64,000 nt of DNA from Enterococcus_I eurekensis. GTDB lineage: Bacteria; Bacillota; Bacilli; Lactobacillales; Enterococcaceae. Positions 33,094 to 42,397 of this stretch are shown piece after piece. The stretch covers positions 1 through 64,000 of the forward strand of contig NZ_JBHSGT010000013.1 of the NCBI RefSeq assembly GCF_042654605.1, given 5' to 3'. Positions within the stretch are counted from its first letter, which is position 1; each line of letters starts with the position of its first letter. The position numbers were made by a program, and so were the translations under genes. Under the pieces are notes generated by a model. The model worked only from the letters and a program-made list of their open reading frames with translations. It was not told where the DNA came from and searched no databases.

Positions 33094-34131
33094 GTGACCA
33101 TAAAAAAAAGAATTTACTCTCGTTATGCATTCTTCTTACTACTTTTAATAATTATTTTTTACGCTTCTTGGCAGTGGTTTCAGGCTATCTCTACAAACTA
33201 TTCTCTAGTATTCAAAGAGCAATACCCGCATTTATCTACTAGCTTAATACCAAAGACTCAATACAAAATTCCTGATTTAGAAAATACACTCACCATGGAC
33301 GTCAAAACACATAAGCCTACGAACGCAGAGAACATGATTCCTCAAGGTTTGGCATTTTCGAACGATTTCCTTTTTATTTCAGCCTATAGCGCTGATAAAA
33401 AGTACAATTCCGTTATTTATGTCTTAGATAAACATTCTGGATCACATAAAAAGACAATTGTTCTTCCTGATTTGGCACATGCTGGGGGCCTTGCCTATGA
33501 TCCGATCAGTAATAACTTGTGGTTAACAACCGAAACAGCCGATGAAAAAGCAAAAATCGCAGCATTTTCAGTCAAACAAATCAAAGAATATGATTTTGAG
33601 CATGCAAAACAGCCGCTTGCCTATCGTTATGAAATTCCGTTAAAAGATTTACCAAAAGCTTCTTTTTTAGCTTATCATGAAAGCAACTTGATTGTTGGTC
33701 ATTTTAAAAAGGACAATGAAGGCACACTTGTTAGTTACCCATTAGATAATAGCGGACTTCCTCACCAGGCAAAACAAAATAATCCTGAAGAGACACGTGG
33801 TATTGATTCAAAAAAAGAAAAAGTAGAAATCGTTGAAAAGATTCAAGGCGTGACTTTTTTCAACAATCAAATTCTTTTCTCTCAATCATACGGCGAGTCG
33901 GACTCACAACTTTTTTTCTTGAAAAATAATCTTGAGAAAGACCCCATTTCTTATAAAGAAGAAGATTTCTCCTCATCAATAGACTTTCCACCTTATATGG
34001 AACAAATTGTAGTAGAAAATGAGAAGCTTTTCGTTTTATTTGAATCAGGTGCAAGCGAGTATCGAAATCAATCAGATGTCATACCCATTGATGAAGTAAT
34101 TGTATTTGACCTAACGAAACTAAAAAGATAG
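33094..34131 (+). CDS. Membrane-anchored extracellular protein, beta-propeller-like
   Basis: 345 residues: one N-terminal membrane helix (about 11-30), then an exported domain. Repeated units such as IPQGLAFSNDFLFISAYS, HAGGLAYDPISNNLWLTT and IQGVTFFNNQILFSQSYG look like blades of a beta-propeller. No enzyme motif is visible. The start is a GTG eight bases after AAAGGAGG. Monocistronic, with a terminator downstream. I do not know the family. Confidence 0.7.
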   Translation: MTIKKRIYSRYAFFLLLLIIIFYASWQWFQAISTNYSLVFKEQYPHLSTSLIPKTQYKIPDLENTLTMDVKTHKPTNAENMIPQGLAFSNDFLFISAYSADKKYNSVIYVLDKHSGSHKKTIVLPDLAHAGGLAYDPISNNLWLTTETADEKAKIAAFSVKQIKEYDFEHAKQPLAYRYEIPLKDLPKASFLAYHESNLIVGHFKKDNEGTLVSYPLDNSGLPHQAKQNNPEETRGIDSKKEKVEIVEKIQGVTFFNNQILFSQSYGESDSQLFFLKNNLEKDPISYKEEDFSSSIDFPPYMEQIVVENEKLFVLFESGASEYRNQSDVIPIDEVIVFDLTKLKR

Positions 34132-34170
34132 GACTACGGCATTAGCCGCATTCCTATCTTTTTAGTTTGT
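34118..34170 (+). terminator. Terminator of the propeller-like gene
   Basis: AACTAAAAAGATAGGA and TCCTATCTTTTTAGTT arms with inner CGGC/GCCG pairing; it overlaps the end of the gene. Confidence 0.8.
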
Positions 34171-34251
34171 TACACGTAATAAACTTGTTAATCAACGATT
34201 GCTTACATTCAATCAATTTCTCAGGCTAAAACAACTTTTCTACACTCGTTT

Positions 34252-35157
34252 TTAAGATGCCATCAACTTCACTAAAATGGCTTTTTGCGCGTGTAACCGA
34301 TTTTCAGCTTCATCAAAAATCACGTGGGCATACTTTTCAAAGATTTCTGTTGTAATTTCTTCCTCGCGATGGGCCGGTAAGCAATGTAAAACAATCGCAT
34401 CCGCACTGGCTACATCCATCACCAACTGGTTGATTTGATAGTTGGCAAAAGCTTTTTTACGCTCTTCGACTTCTGCTTCGTCTCCCATTGATGCCCAAAC
34501 ATCGGTAATTACGACATCCGCTGCTTTAGCTGCTTCTAAGACATCGGTTGTTTGTTCAAAATGAGGATTCCCCGCAACAAAATCCGCAATTTCTGGATGC
34601 AATTCATAACCTGTGGGTGAAGCTAATGAAAAACGCATGCCTAATTTTAAAGCTCCGACGATTAACGAGTTTGCCATATTATTTGGATCCCCAATAAAAC
34701 AAACTTTTAAACCTTCAAACGAACCTTTGTATTCACGAATCGTTAATAAATCAGCGAAAATTTGGCAAGGATGTGAAAAATCAGTTAAGCCATTGATCAC
34801 TGGAACACTGCTATATTCGGCTAATTCTTCGACAATCGCATGGCCAAATGTCCGGATCATAATACCATCGCAATAACGCGAAAGTACACGTGCGGTATCT
34901 TGAATCGGTTCCCCACGTCCCATTTGTAAATCATTTGAGCTTAAAAATAAAGGATGTCCGCCTAATTGATACATACCCACTTCAAAAGAGACGCGTGTTC
35001 TCGTTGATGATTTTTCAAAAATCATCGCTAACGTTTTACCCGCCAAATGAGGATGTGGAATGTTATTGGCTTTTTCATATTTTAATTGATCCGCTAAATT
35101 TAATAACTCAATAATTTCTTCTTTTGATAAATCGAGCATTTTTAGTAAATGGTTCAT
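34252..35157 (-). CDS. argF: Ornithine carbamoyltransferase
   Basis: A 301-residue cytosolic enzyme that makes citrulline from ornithine and carbamoyl phosphate. Motifs: STRTR (51-55, carbamoyl phosphate), HPCQ (in DFSHPCQIFADL), DVWASMGDE and HCLPAHR. It is the last gene of the seven-gene arg operon. Because it lies in a biosynthetic cluster with no arcA or arcC, it is the anabolic enzyme. AGGAGTGAG precedes the ATG. Confidence 0.96.
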   Translation of the reverse strand: MNHLLKMLDLSKEEIIELLNLADQLKYEKANNIPHPHLAGKTLAMIFEKSSTRTRVSFEVGMYQLGGHPLFLSSNDLQMGRGEPIQDTARVLSRYCDGIMIRTFGHAIVEELAEYSSVPVINGLTDFSHPCQIFADLLTIREYKGSFEGLKVCFIGDPNNMANSLIVGALKLGMRFSLASPTGYELHPEIADFVAGNPHFEQTTDVLEAAKAADVVITDVWASMGDEAEVEERKKAFANYQINQLVMDVASADAIVLHCLPAHREEEITTEIFEKYAHVIFDEAENRLHAQKAILVKLMAS

Positions 35158-35172
35158 CGACTCACTCCTTCA

Positions 35173-36342
35173 TTAATCTGCTAAAACTTTGGCTAAAATC
35201 GCTAATCCTTGTTTAAGTTCCTCAGCACTAATTGTTAGTGGAGGTAATAAACGAATTTTTTCTTTGGCTGAAAGTACGATTAAACCTTCTTCCAAGCAAG
35301 CATCGATTACTTCTGCTGCCGTTTTACTTTCCAACTGAATCCCCAACATCAAACCAATGCCATCGATTTTTTTTACTTCTGGCATTTTTTCTAGATGTTG
35401 TCGTATTAGCTGTTCTTTTTGTTGAACGCTTTCTAGTACTTGTAGTGTTAGTTTATCTAAAACCACTTGCGCACCTGCACAAACCACTGGATTACCACCA
35501 AAGGTTGTGGCATGATCCCCTGGCTGAAAGACATCGGCTAATTTCTCATTACATAATACCGCACCAATTGGAAGGCCGCCACCTAATCCTTTAGCTAAAG
35601 TGCTAATATCTGGTTGGACTTGATAATGTTCGCTGGCCAACAGTCTGCCTGTTCGGCCAATTCCTGTTTGAACTTCATCTGCAATCACTAAGATATCTTT
35701 GGCTGCACAAAGCTCAAATAACGTTTGAACATACACTTTGTCTAGTAAATGAATGCCACCTTCACCTTGAACGAATTCAATCATCACCGCACAAACTTGA
35801 TCATCAAGTTTACTTGTTAAATCAGCTAAATCATTGGCTACCACATAATCAAAACCAGGTGTGAAAGGATCAAAAGATTGATGGAAAACATCTTGACCGG
35901 TTGCTGATAAAGTCGTAACCGTCCGACCGTGAAATGAGTCTTTCAAGGTTAAAATTTTATAACGTTGGGCGGATTTCCCATAACGGTCAAAACTATATTT
36001 ACGAGCCAATTTAATTGCACCTTCATTGGCTTCTGCACCAGAATTTCCAAAGAAAACTTTTGCATAATTGGTTCTCTGACATAATATTTCAGCTAATTGT
36101 GCCATCGGTTGTGTATAGTATAAATTGGACGTATGTTGCAAAGTCTGACTTTGTTTAGCAATTGCCAAACTCCACTCCGGATCACTATAACCAAGTGAAT
36201 TGACTCCAATTCCACTACTAAAATCAAAGTATTGTTTGCCGGATTCATCATAAACAATTGCTCCTTGACCTTTAACTAAGGTGACTGGTTTTCGAGCATA
36301 AGTATGCATCACGTATTGTTGTGTTTGCGTTTGTACGGACAT
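35173..36342 (-). CDS. argD: Acetylornithine aminotransferase
   Basis: 389 residues, a class-III PLP aminotransferase that turns N-acetylglutamate semialdehyde into N-acetylornithine. FFGNSGAEANEGAIKLARKY, FHGRTV, IADEVQTGIGRTG and the PLP lysine in TLAKGLGGGLPIGA are all present. AAGGAGGGAG precedes the ATG. It lies 14 nt from argB and 15 nt from argF in the operon. Confidence 0.95.
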   Translation of the reverse strand: MSVQTQTQQYVMHTYARKPVTLVKGQGAIVYDESGKQYFDFSSGIGVNSLGYSDPEWSLAIAKQSQTLQHTSNLYYTQPMAQLAEILCQRTNYAKVFFGNSGAEANEGAIKLARKYSFDRYGKSAQRYKILTLKDSFHGRTVTTLSATGQDVFHQSFDPFTPGFDYVVANDLADLTSKLDDQVCAVMIEFVQGEGGIHLLDKVYVQTLFELCAAKDILVIADEVQTGIGRTGRLLASEHYQVQPDISTLAKGLGGGLPIGAVLCNEKLADVFQPGDHATTFGGNPVVCAGAQVVLDKLTLQVLESVQQKEQLIRQHLEKMPEVKKIDGIGLMLGIQLESKTAAEVIDACLEEGLIVLSAKEKIRLLPPLTISAEELKQGLAILAKVLAD

Positions 36343-36356
36343 TGACTCCCTCCTTT

Positions 36357-37211
36357 TTAAGAAAACATTGTTCCAATTCCTTCTTTTGATAACAACTCAA
36401 TTAATATCGAATGCGGTGTGCGTCCATCAATAATAATTGAACGTTTGACTCCTCGACGAATCGCTTCGACACAACATTCAATTTTCGGTATCATACCACC
36501 ACTAATAATCCCTTGCTTGACTAGACTCGGTACTTCACTAACTTGAACGAGTGGAATTAAGGTATTCTCATCGGTTTGATCACGTAGAACGCCTTTAATA
36601 TCCGACATTAAAATTAAATTTTCTGCTTGGAGTGTAGCTGCAATTTTAGCAGCCGCCGTATCGGCATTAATATTATACGTCTGTTTATCTTCACCAATTC
36701 CAATCGTTGAAACAACTGGAATATAGCCGTGATCAAGGGCATTGATAATCGGAGTCGCATCAACATTTGTTATCGTTCCAACAAAACCGAGATCAACACT
36801 GCTAATTTTTTTCTCAGCTTGAATCATTGAACCATCAATCCCACAAAGACCAATCGCCTTTCCGCCACTTTTTTCCAAATGTGCAACCAAATTTTTATTA
36901 ACCTTACCCGCTAAGATCATTTGAACGACATCCATCGTCTCTTGATCGGTGTAGCGTAGCCCATCCACAAAATGACTCTCTTTGCCAATTTTTTGAAGCT
37001 GTTCATTAATTTCTGGCCCCCCACCGTGAACCAATACGACTTTAATCCCAATTAAAGAAAGTAAGACAATATCTGCCATAACGGCATCTTTCAATGCTTC
37101 ACTCGTCATCGCATTGCCCCCATATTTGACGACCACAATTTTATTGTTATATTTTTGAATATAAGGTAACGCGTCCATTAAGATTTCAGCGCGTAATTTA
37201 TCTGATATCAT
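36357..37211 (-). CDS. argB: Acetylglutamate kinase
   Basis: 284 residues from the ATG at 37211; it phosphorylates N-acetylglutamate. VVVKYGGNAM (phosphate loop), VLVHGGGPEIN, DADTAAA-like NINADTAAAKIAA and GGMIPKI are visible. A GTG three codons upstream keeps the frame open, but it overlaps the GAGG site, so the ATG is preferred. In an operon with argJ, feedback control by arginine may act on ArgB; the N-terminal helix typical of arginine-sensitive enzymes is not obvious. Confidence 0.95.
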   Translation of the reverse strand: MISDKLRAEILMDALPYIQKYNNKIVVVKYGGNAMTSEALKDAVMADIVLLSLIGIKVVLVHGGGPEINEQLQKIGKESHFVDGLRYTDQETMDVVQMILAGKVNKNLVAHLEKSGGKAIGLCGIDGSMIQAEKKISSVDLGFVGTITNVDATPIINALDHGYIPVVSTIGIGEDKQTYNINADTAAAKIAATLQAENLILMSDIKGVLRDQTDENTLIPLVQVSEVPSLVKQGIISGGMIPKIECCVEAIRRGVKRSIIIDGRTPHSILIELLSKEGIGTMFS

Positions 37212-37232
37212 TTCCTGCACCTCGCTTATTTC

Positions 37233-38471
37233 CTATGTATGATAGTCGGCATTAATTTTGACATAATCATAAGTTAGATCACAGCCCCAAGCCGTTGCTT
37301 TGGCTTGTCCTTGACCTAAATCAACATAGATGAATATTTCATCTTCAGTCAAAATTTCCTCCAGTTGAGCAACATCAAAAGCTATGTGTGAACCATTCAA
37401 ACAAACGGTCGCACGCCCTTTAACGGAAGCTAAATCGACTTGAACATTTTCAATCGAAAAATCACCTTCGCTGTAACCAATCGCACATAAAATTCTGCCC
37501 CAGTTCGGATCTTGCCCAAACATTGCACTTTTAACGAGGCTTGAAGTAATGACACTTTTAGCAATCAGACGAGCTGTTGCTTTATCTTTTGCACCAGTCA
37601 CTTGGCATTCCAATAGTTTTGAGGCACCTTCACCATCTTGGGCAATTTTACGTGAGAGTTCTCTTAAAACAACATACAAACCTTGAATAAACAATTGATA
37701 TTCAGCGGACTGACTATCTGTAATCAGTGGATTTTCGGCTAAACCAGAGGCCAGAACCGTCACCATATCATTGGTTGAAGTATCACCATCAACCGAAACC
37801 ATATTAAATGTTTCATCCGTTACCGCTCTTAAAGCTTCTTGTAGTAAGGCTGCCTCAATTGCGACATCGGTTGTCACAAAACAAAGCATGGTAGCCATGT
37901 TTGGATGAATCATCCCACTCCCTTTTGAAATTCCACCAATTCGAACCGTTTTTCCAGCAATTTCTATTGATAGGGCGTATTCCTTTTGACACGTATCCGT
38001 TGTTAAAATCGCCGCTGCCGCTTGATCGTTGCCCTCACGGCTTAATTGATTTTTTAATTCTGATGCCGCTTCACTAATTAAATCAATCGGTAATGGTTGA
38101 CCGATAATTCCTGTTGAAGCAACGACCACATCACTTTCCTCAATATCTAACTGTGCGGCAATCGTTTGACACATTGTTTTCGCATCTTTTTCCCCATTGG
38201 CGTTACACGTATTGGCATTGCCGCTATTGACAATAATCGCTTGTGCTTGGTGATTTTTTAAATGCTTTTGGGTCACATATATCGGTGCCCCTTTGACTTT
38301 ATTTTGCGTATAAACTGCCGCCGCTTGGCAAAGATTCTCACTATAAATCAAAGCTAAATCTGGTTTGTTTTTATTTTTGCGTAATCCACAATGAACCCCT
38401 GACGCCAAAAAACCTTCGGCCGCACAAACCCCATTGGGAACAACTTTATAATTAAACTCTTTTGTTAACAA
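37233..38471 (-). CDS. argJ: Glutamate N-acetyltransferase / ornithine acetyltransferase
   Basis: 412 residues. It moves the acetyl group from N-acetylornithine to glutamate and so closes the cyclic arginine pathway. The self-cleavage site lies in MATML, with T194 as the expected nucleophile that separates the alpha and beta chains. No argA is in the operon, so ArgJ may also make the first N-acetylglutamate (bifunctional type); sequence alone does not settle this. The start is a TTG with GGGGGA upstream. Confidence 0.94.
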   Translation of the reverse strand: MLTKEFNYKVVPNGVCAAEGFLASGVHCGLRKNKNKPDLALIYSENLCQAAAVYTQNKVKGAPIYVTQKHLKNHQAQAIIVNSGNANTCNANGEKDAKTMCQTIAAQLDIEESDVVVASTGIIGQPLPIDLISEAASELKNQLSREGNDQAAAAILTTDTCQKEYALSIEIAGKTVRIGGISKGSGMIHPNMATMLCFVTTDVAIEAALLQEALRAVTDETFNMVSVDGDTSTNDMVTVLASGLAENPLITDSQSAEYQLFIQGLYVVLRELSRKIAQDGEGASKLLECQVTGAKDKATARLIAKSVITSSLVKSAMFGQDPNWGRILCAIGYSEGDFSIENVQVDLASVKGRATVCLNGSHIAFDVAQLEEILTEDEIFIYVDLGQGQAKATAWGCDLTYDYVKINADYHT

Positions 38472-38496
38472 CCTTTGTTTCCCCCTTTATCACTTC

Positions 38497-39429
38497 CTAA
38501 ATCAGTGATGTTGTTTCATCAATTCCCATCATCAAGTTCAAACATTGAACAGCCGCACCAGAAGCTCCTTTGCCTAAATTATCTAGACGAGCAACGAGTA
38601 AAATTTGTTCCTCATGTCCGGAAATAAAAATTTCTAGCTCATTCGATGCTACCACACCATTTGCAGCCAAAAATCCAGTCGCTAGCGGCGGTTGTACTTT
38701 AATAAAAACTTGATCTTGATAGTAATTTTCAAAAAAATCTTGTAGCTCTTGCACACTTTTCTTTTCTGAAAGTAATCGTGTATGCAAGGGAATCGCGACA
38801 GTCATTCCTTGATAATAATCGGCAATTATCGGATTAAAAATCGGTGGATAAGCTAACCGTGAAATAGCTTGCATTTCTTTTAAATGTTTATGCTTTTGTT
38901 CCAAAGCATATAACCTTGGCGCATCATACTCGATCGACCGATTGGCCTCTTCATAAGTTTGAATCGTTTGTTTGCCACCACCACTGTAACCACTCGTTGC
39001 GTGACAAACAATCGGATAGTCATTGGGCATAATCCCTGCCGTAACCAACGGATAAACAAGTGCTGCGAAACCACTCGCATAGCACCCGGGAACTGCCACT
39101 CGTTTCGATGTTTGAATGTTTTGTCGATGACTATTCGATAATTCTGGAAAACCATAGGCCCAATCGACATGCGTCCGATGAGCCGTTGAAGCATCGATCA
39201 CTTTAACCGCTGGATTTTCAATTAAAGCGACCGCTTCAATCGCTGCTAGATCCGGTAAACAAAGAAACGTGTAATCCGATTGATTCATCAGTCGTTGACG
39301 TTCTTTGGGATCTTTGCGTAATGCTGAATCTATTTTTAAAAGTTCCAAGTCGGATCTTTTTTCTAGACGTTCAACAATTTCAAGGCCCGTTGTCCCTTCT
39401 TGCCCATCAATATAAACCTTTATTTTCAT
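38497..39429 (-). CDS. argC: N-acetyl-gamma-glutamyl-phosphate reductase, short (type 2) form
   Basis: 310 residues. It reduces N-acetylglutamyl phosphate. The N-terminus VYIDGQEGTTGLEIVERL and the active-site C116 in VAVPGCYASGF match the short ArgC class (about 310 residues), best known from Proteobacteria, instead of the roughly 345-residue class usual in Bacillus and lactic acid bacteria, which begins with a VGIxGATGYxG Rossmann motif. Its place inside an otherwise standard Firmicutes operon suggests gene replacement. The ribosome binding site is weak (AAGGGG, about 10 nt away). Confidence 0.9.
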   Translation of the reverse strand: MKIKVYIDGQEGTTGLEIVERLEKRSDLELLKIDSALRKDPKERQRLMNQSDYTFLCLPDLAAIEAVALIENPAVKVIDASTAHRTHVDWAYGFPELSNSHRQNIQTSKRVAVPGCYASGFAALVYPLVTAGIMPNDYPIVCHATSGYSGGGKQTIQTYEEANRSIEYDAPRLYALEQKHKHLKEMQAISRLAYPPIFNPIIADYYQGMTVAIPLHTRLLSEKKSVQELQDFFENYYQDQVFIKVQPPLATGFLAANGVVASNELEIFISGHEEQILLVARLDNLGKGASGAAVQCLNLMMGIDETTSLI

Positions 39430-39446
39430 TTACTTCTGGCCCCTTT

Positions 39447-40817
39447 TTAAATTTTTTCCAGTGCCACTTTGATTTGTTGCTCGACAGCAGTCTTTGCAGG
39501 TCCGCCATCAACTTTTCGTTCATTCACACAAGTAATTAAGTCGATTGCTTGATAAATGTCTTCCGTAAATAACGGACTAAGCGCTTGATAACTTGCCAAA
39601 TTTAATTTTTCTAAAGTAGTATTTTCATCAATACATTGAGCAACTAACTGACCGGTTATTTGATAGGCGTCACGAAAAGCCATGCCTTTTTTAACAAGAT
39701 AATCGGCACAATCGGTCGCATTAATGAAACCTTTCGCGGCTGCTTGACGCATATTTTCTTTTAGAACCGTCATTGTTTCAACCATTGGTGCTAATGTCGT
39801 TAAGCAAAGTTTAGCTGTATCAAGAGCATCAAAGACCGCTTCTTTATCTTCTTGCATATCTTTGTTGTACGCCAGTGGTAAACCTTTCATCATCGTTAGT
39901 AATGTCACTAGATCACCAATCACGCGACCTGTTTTACCACGAATTAACTCAGCAATATCTGGATTTTTCTTTTGTGGCATAATGCTTGAGCCCGTTGCAT
40001 ACGCATCATCTAGCTCAATAAATTTAAATTCCCATGAACACCACAAAATAATTTCTTCGCAAAAACGGGATAAATGCATCATTAAGATCGCCAAATCACT
40101 CGTCAATTCAATCGCAAAGTCACGATCAGAAACAGCATCTAAACTATTTTGGGTCACATCTGCAAAGCCTAAAAGTTCTGCGACTTTTTGGCGATGGATA
40201 TCATAAGTCGTTCCCGCTAAAGCACCGCTTCCTAAAGGCATGCTATCCATCCGTTTTTGACTTTCTGCAAGACGTTCAGTATCTCGTAAGAACATTTGCA
40301 CATAAGCCATCAAATGATGAGCAAAGGTAATTGGTTGGGCTCTTTGTAAATGAGTGTAGCCCGTCATGACGGTTTCAGTGTGCTCTTTAGCTAAATTACA
40401 AAAAACTTGAATCAGATTTTTCGTTAATTCGATGACTGTCGTTGTTTCATCTTTTAAATAAAAACGTAAATCAAGCGCAACTTGATCGTTACGACTGCGA
40501 GCCGTATGTAGTCGCTTGCCACTTTCTCCGAGTTTCTCAGTCAAAGTCGCCTCAACAAACATATGAATATCTTCGGCTGTTGGATCGATAGCTAGTTTGC
40601 CCGTTTCTAATGCAACTAAAATTTCTTCTAAGCCTGTGATGATTTTTTTTGCTTCTTCTTGTGGAATAATCCCTTGCTCACCCAGCATCGTGGCATGAGC
40701 GATACTGCCAAAAATATCGTGCTTGTACATCTGCTGATCAAAACGAATCGAAGAGTTAAAATCATTGACGCGTTCATCAATTTCTTTTTTAAAACGTCCG
40801 GCCCACATTTTCGCCAT
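39447..40817 (-). CDS. argH: Argininosuccinate lyase
   Basis: 456 residues; it splits argininosuccinate into arginine and fumarate. It has MWAGRFKKEID, the HTARSRNDQVA segment, TGYTHLQRAQP and the signature GSSIMPQKKNPD. The frame extends four codons upstream to a TTG, but the ATG at 40817 follows GGTGAG and sits one base from the argG stop codon, so it is preferred. Second gene of the arg operon. Confidence 0.96.
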   Translation of the reverse strand: MAKMWAGRFKKEIDERVNDFNSSIRFDQQMYKHDIFGSIAHATMLGEQGIIPQEEAKKIITGLEEILVALETGKLAIDPTAEDIHMFVEATLTEKLGESGKRLHTARSRNDQVALDLRFYLKDETTTVIELTKNLIQVFCNLAKEHTETVMTGYTHLQRAQPITFAHHLMAYVQMFLRDTERLAESQKRMDSMPLGSGALAGTTYDIHRQKVAELLGFADVTQNSLDAVSDRDFAIELTSDLAILMMHLSRFCEEIILWCSWEFKFIELDDAYATGSSIMPQKKNPDIAELIRGKTGRVIGDLVTLLTMMKGLPLAYNKDMQEDKEAVFDALDTAKLCLTTLAPMVETMTVLKENMRQAAAKGFINATDCADYLVKKGMAFRDAYQITGQLVAQCIDENTTLEKLNLASYQALSPLFTEDIYQAIDLITCVNERKVDGGPAKTAVEQQIKVALEKI

Positions 40818-40818
40818 C

Positions 40819-42045
40819 TTACTCACCAACCTTGTTTAATAACGCTTGAACCGTGATTGGTAGACCGAATAAATTGATGAAACCTGCTGCATCGGCTTGG
40901 TTATAGACTTCATCTTCACCAAACGAAGCGAACTCTTCGTTATAAAGCGAATAAGGTGAGGTCAAGCTCACATTGCTGATATTTCCTTTATACAATTTCA
41001 ATTTCACTTCTCCAGTGACCGTTTGTTGCGTTTGATCAACAAAGGCACTTAATGATTCGCGTAATGGCGTAAACCATAAACCGTTATAGACAAGTTCAGC
41101 AAATTTATTTGAAACACCTTGTTTAAAATGTTGGGTTTCTTTGTCTAAACACAACGTTTCTAAAGCTTGGTGCGCATGGTATAAAATCGTACCACCTGGT
41201 GTCTCATAGACTCCACGGGATTTCATACCGACTAAACGGTTTTCAACAATATCAATAATACCGATCCCGTTGGCTCCACCAATTTTGTTCAAAGCTTTGA
41301 TTAATTCAACACCCGCCATTTTTTTGCCATCTAAAGCTACGGGAATTCCCTTTTCAAACGACAGTGTTACATAAGTAGGGCGATCGGGTGCATTCTCTGG
41401 TGAAACACTCAATTCTAAAATTTGATCGTATTTTGGTTCATTCGCTGGATCTTCTAAATCTAAACCTTCATGCGATAAATGCCATAAGTTCATGTCTTTT
41501 GAATAATTTGTTTCTCTTGTAATTTTTAAAGGAATTTGATGTTTTTCCGCGTATTCAATCTCATCTTCACGTGATTTTAATTCCCAAGTCCGCCATGGTG
41601 CAATAATTTTCATTTTAGGCGCAAAAGCTTTAACTGCCAGTTCAAAACGAACTTGGTCATTGCCTTTTCCAGTACAACCATGACAAATCGCATCGGCGCC
41701 TTCCGCTAAAGCAATTTCTACTAAACGTTTGCCAATAATTGGACGGGCAAACGAGGTACCTAGTAAATAACTATTTTCATAAACGGCACCAGCTTTTAAT
41801 GAAGGGAAAATATAATCTTCAACAAATTCTTGTTGTAAATCTTCAATGTATAATTTTGATGCGCCTGTTTTTAACGCTTTTTCTTCCAAGCCATCAAGTT
41901 CTGCATCTTGTCCGACATTTCCTGTAACGGCAATCACTTCACAATTATTATAATTTTCTTTCAACCATGTAATCATAATTGATGTATCCAAACCACCAGA
42001 ATAAGCAAGAACCACTTTCTTAATCTCAGTATTACTAATAACCAT
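40819..42045 (-). CDS. argG: Argininosuccinate synthase
   Basis: 408 residues; it joins citrulline and aspartate using ATP. The PP-loop AYSGGLDTS (14-22), GCTGKGNDQVRFE and LSHEGLDLEDPANEP are typical. AGGAGG precedes the ATG. It is the first gene of argG-argH-argC-argJ-argB-argD-argF, downstream of a promoter and an ARG box, so arginine repression through ArgR/AhrC-type proteins is expected. Confidence 0.97.
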   Translation of the reverse strand: MVISNTEIKKVVLAYSGGLDTSIMITWLKENYNNCEVIAVTGNVGQDAELDGLEEKALKTGASKLYIEDLQQEFVEDYIFPSLKAGAVYENSYLLGTSFARPIIGKRLVEIALAEGADAICHGCTGKGNDQVRFELAVKAFAPKMKIIAPWRTWELKSREDEIEYAEKHQIPLKITRETNYSKDMNLWHLSHEGLDLEDPANEPKYDQILELSVSPENAPDRPTYVTLSFEKGIPVALDGKKMAGVELIKALNKIGGANGIGIIDIVENRLVGMKSRGVYETPGGTILYHAHQALETLCLDKETQHFKQGVSNKFAELVYNGLWFTPLRESLSAFVDQTQQTVTGEVKLKLYKGNISNVSLTSPYSLYNEEFASFGEDEVYNQADAAGFINLFGLPITVQALLNKVGE

Positions 42046-42078
42046 TTTTCATTCCTCCTGTTATCTTTGTTAATCTAT

Positions 42079-42106
42079 ACTATACGTATATTTTTACTAA
42101 AATCAA
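42079..42106 (-). promoter_or_regulatory. arg operon promoter
   Basis: Minus strand: TTGATT (42106-42101), a 16-bp spacer and TATAGT (42084-42079), about 35 bp before argG. Confidence 0.65.
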
Positions 42107-42114
42107 GGATAAAA

Positions 42115-42128
42115 TGCATATTTATTCA
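42115..42128 (-). promoter_or_regulatory. ARG box (ArgR/AhrC operator)
   Basis: TGAATAAATATGCA on the minus strand, a near-palindrome matching the TGAATWWWWATTCA-type ARG box. It lies just upstream of the -35 element. A half-site (TGAATATAGAG, about 42170-42180) lies further upstream. The rest of the 353-bp gap holds a weak stem-loop (42202-42247) and the terminator of the peptidase gene. Confidence 0.65.
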
Positions 42129-42357
42129 TATTTGTTTCGTTATTGTTTGTTTTTACGTATATTAAATACTCTATATTCATTTGAAAAATGATTTTTAAAC
42201 AAAAAAAGCGCTAAATACCGTTGATAAAACAACTATTCCACGCTTTTCAATATATTTGATAATTAAAACACTCTTCACTTCTCATCCCTCATTTTGATAA
42301 CTACTTTTACCTAGAATAGAATCATTTGACTAGTCGTTAAAAAAGCTCCTGCAAACA

Positions 42358-42393
42358 TAAAAAAAGAAGTCCGACACTCATCAGACTTCTTTC
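42358..42393 (-). terminator. Terminator of the beta-aspartyl peptidase gene
   Basis: AAAGAAGTC and GACTTCTTT arms, with TTTTTTT following on the minus strand. Confidence 0.8.
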
Positions 42394-42397
42394 TTTT

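Noticed and set aside
32886..33242. A 118-codon plus-strand frame overlapping the start of the propeller-like gene
   Set aside because: It is out of frame with the GTG start that has a consensus ribosome binding site, and its first half is antisense to the 97-residue gene.
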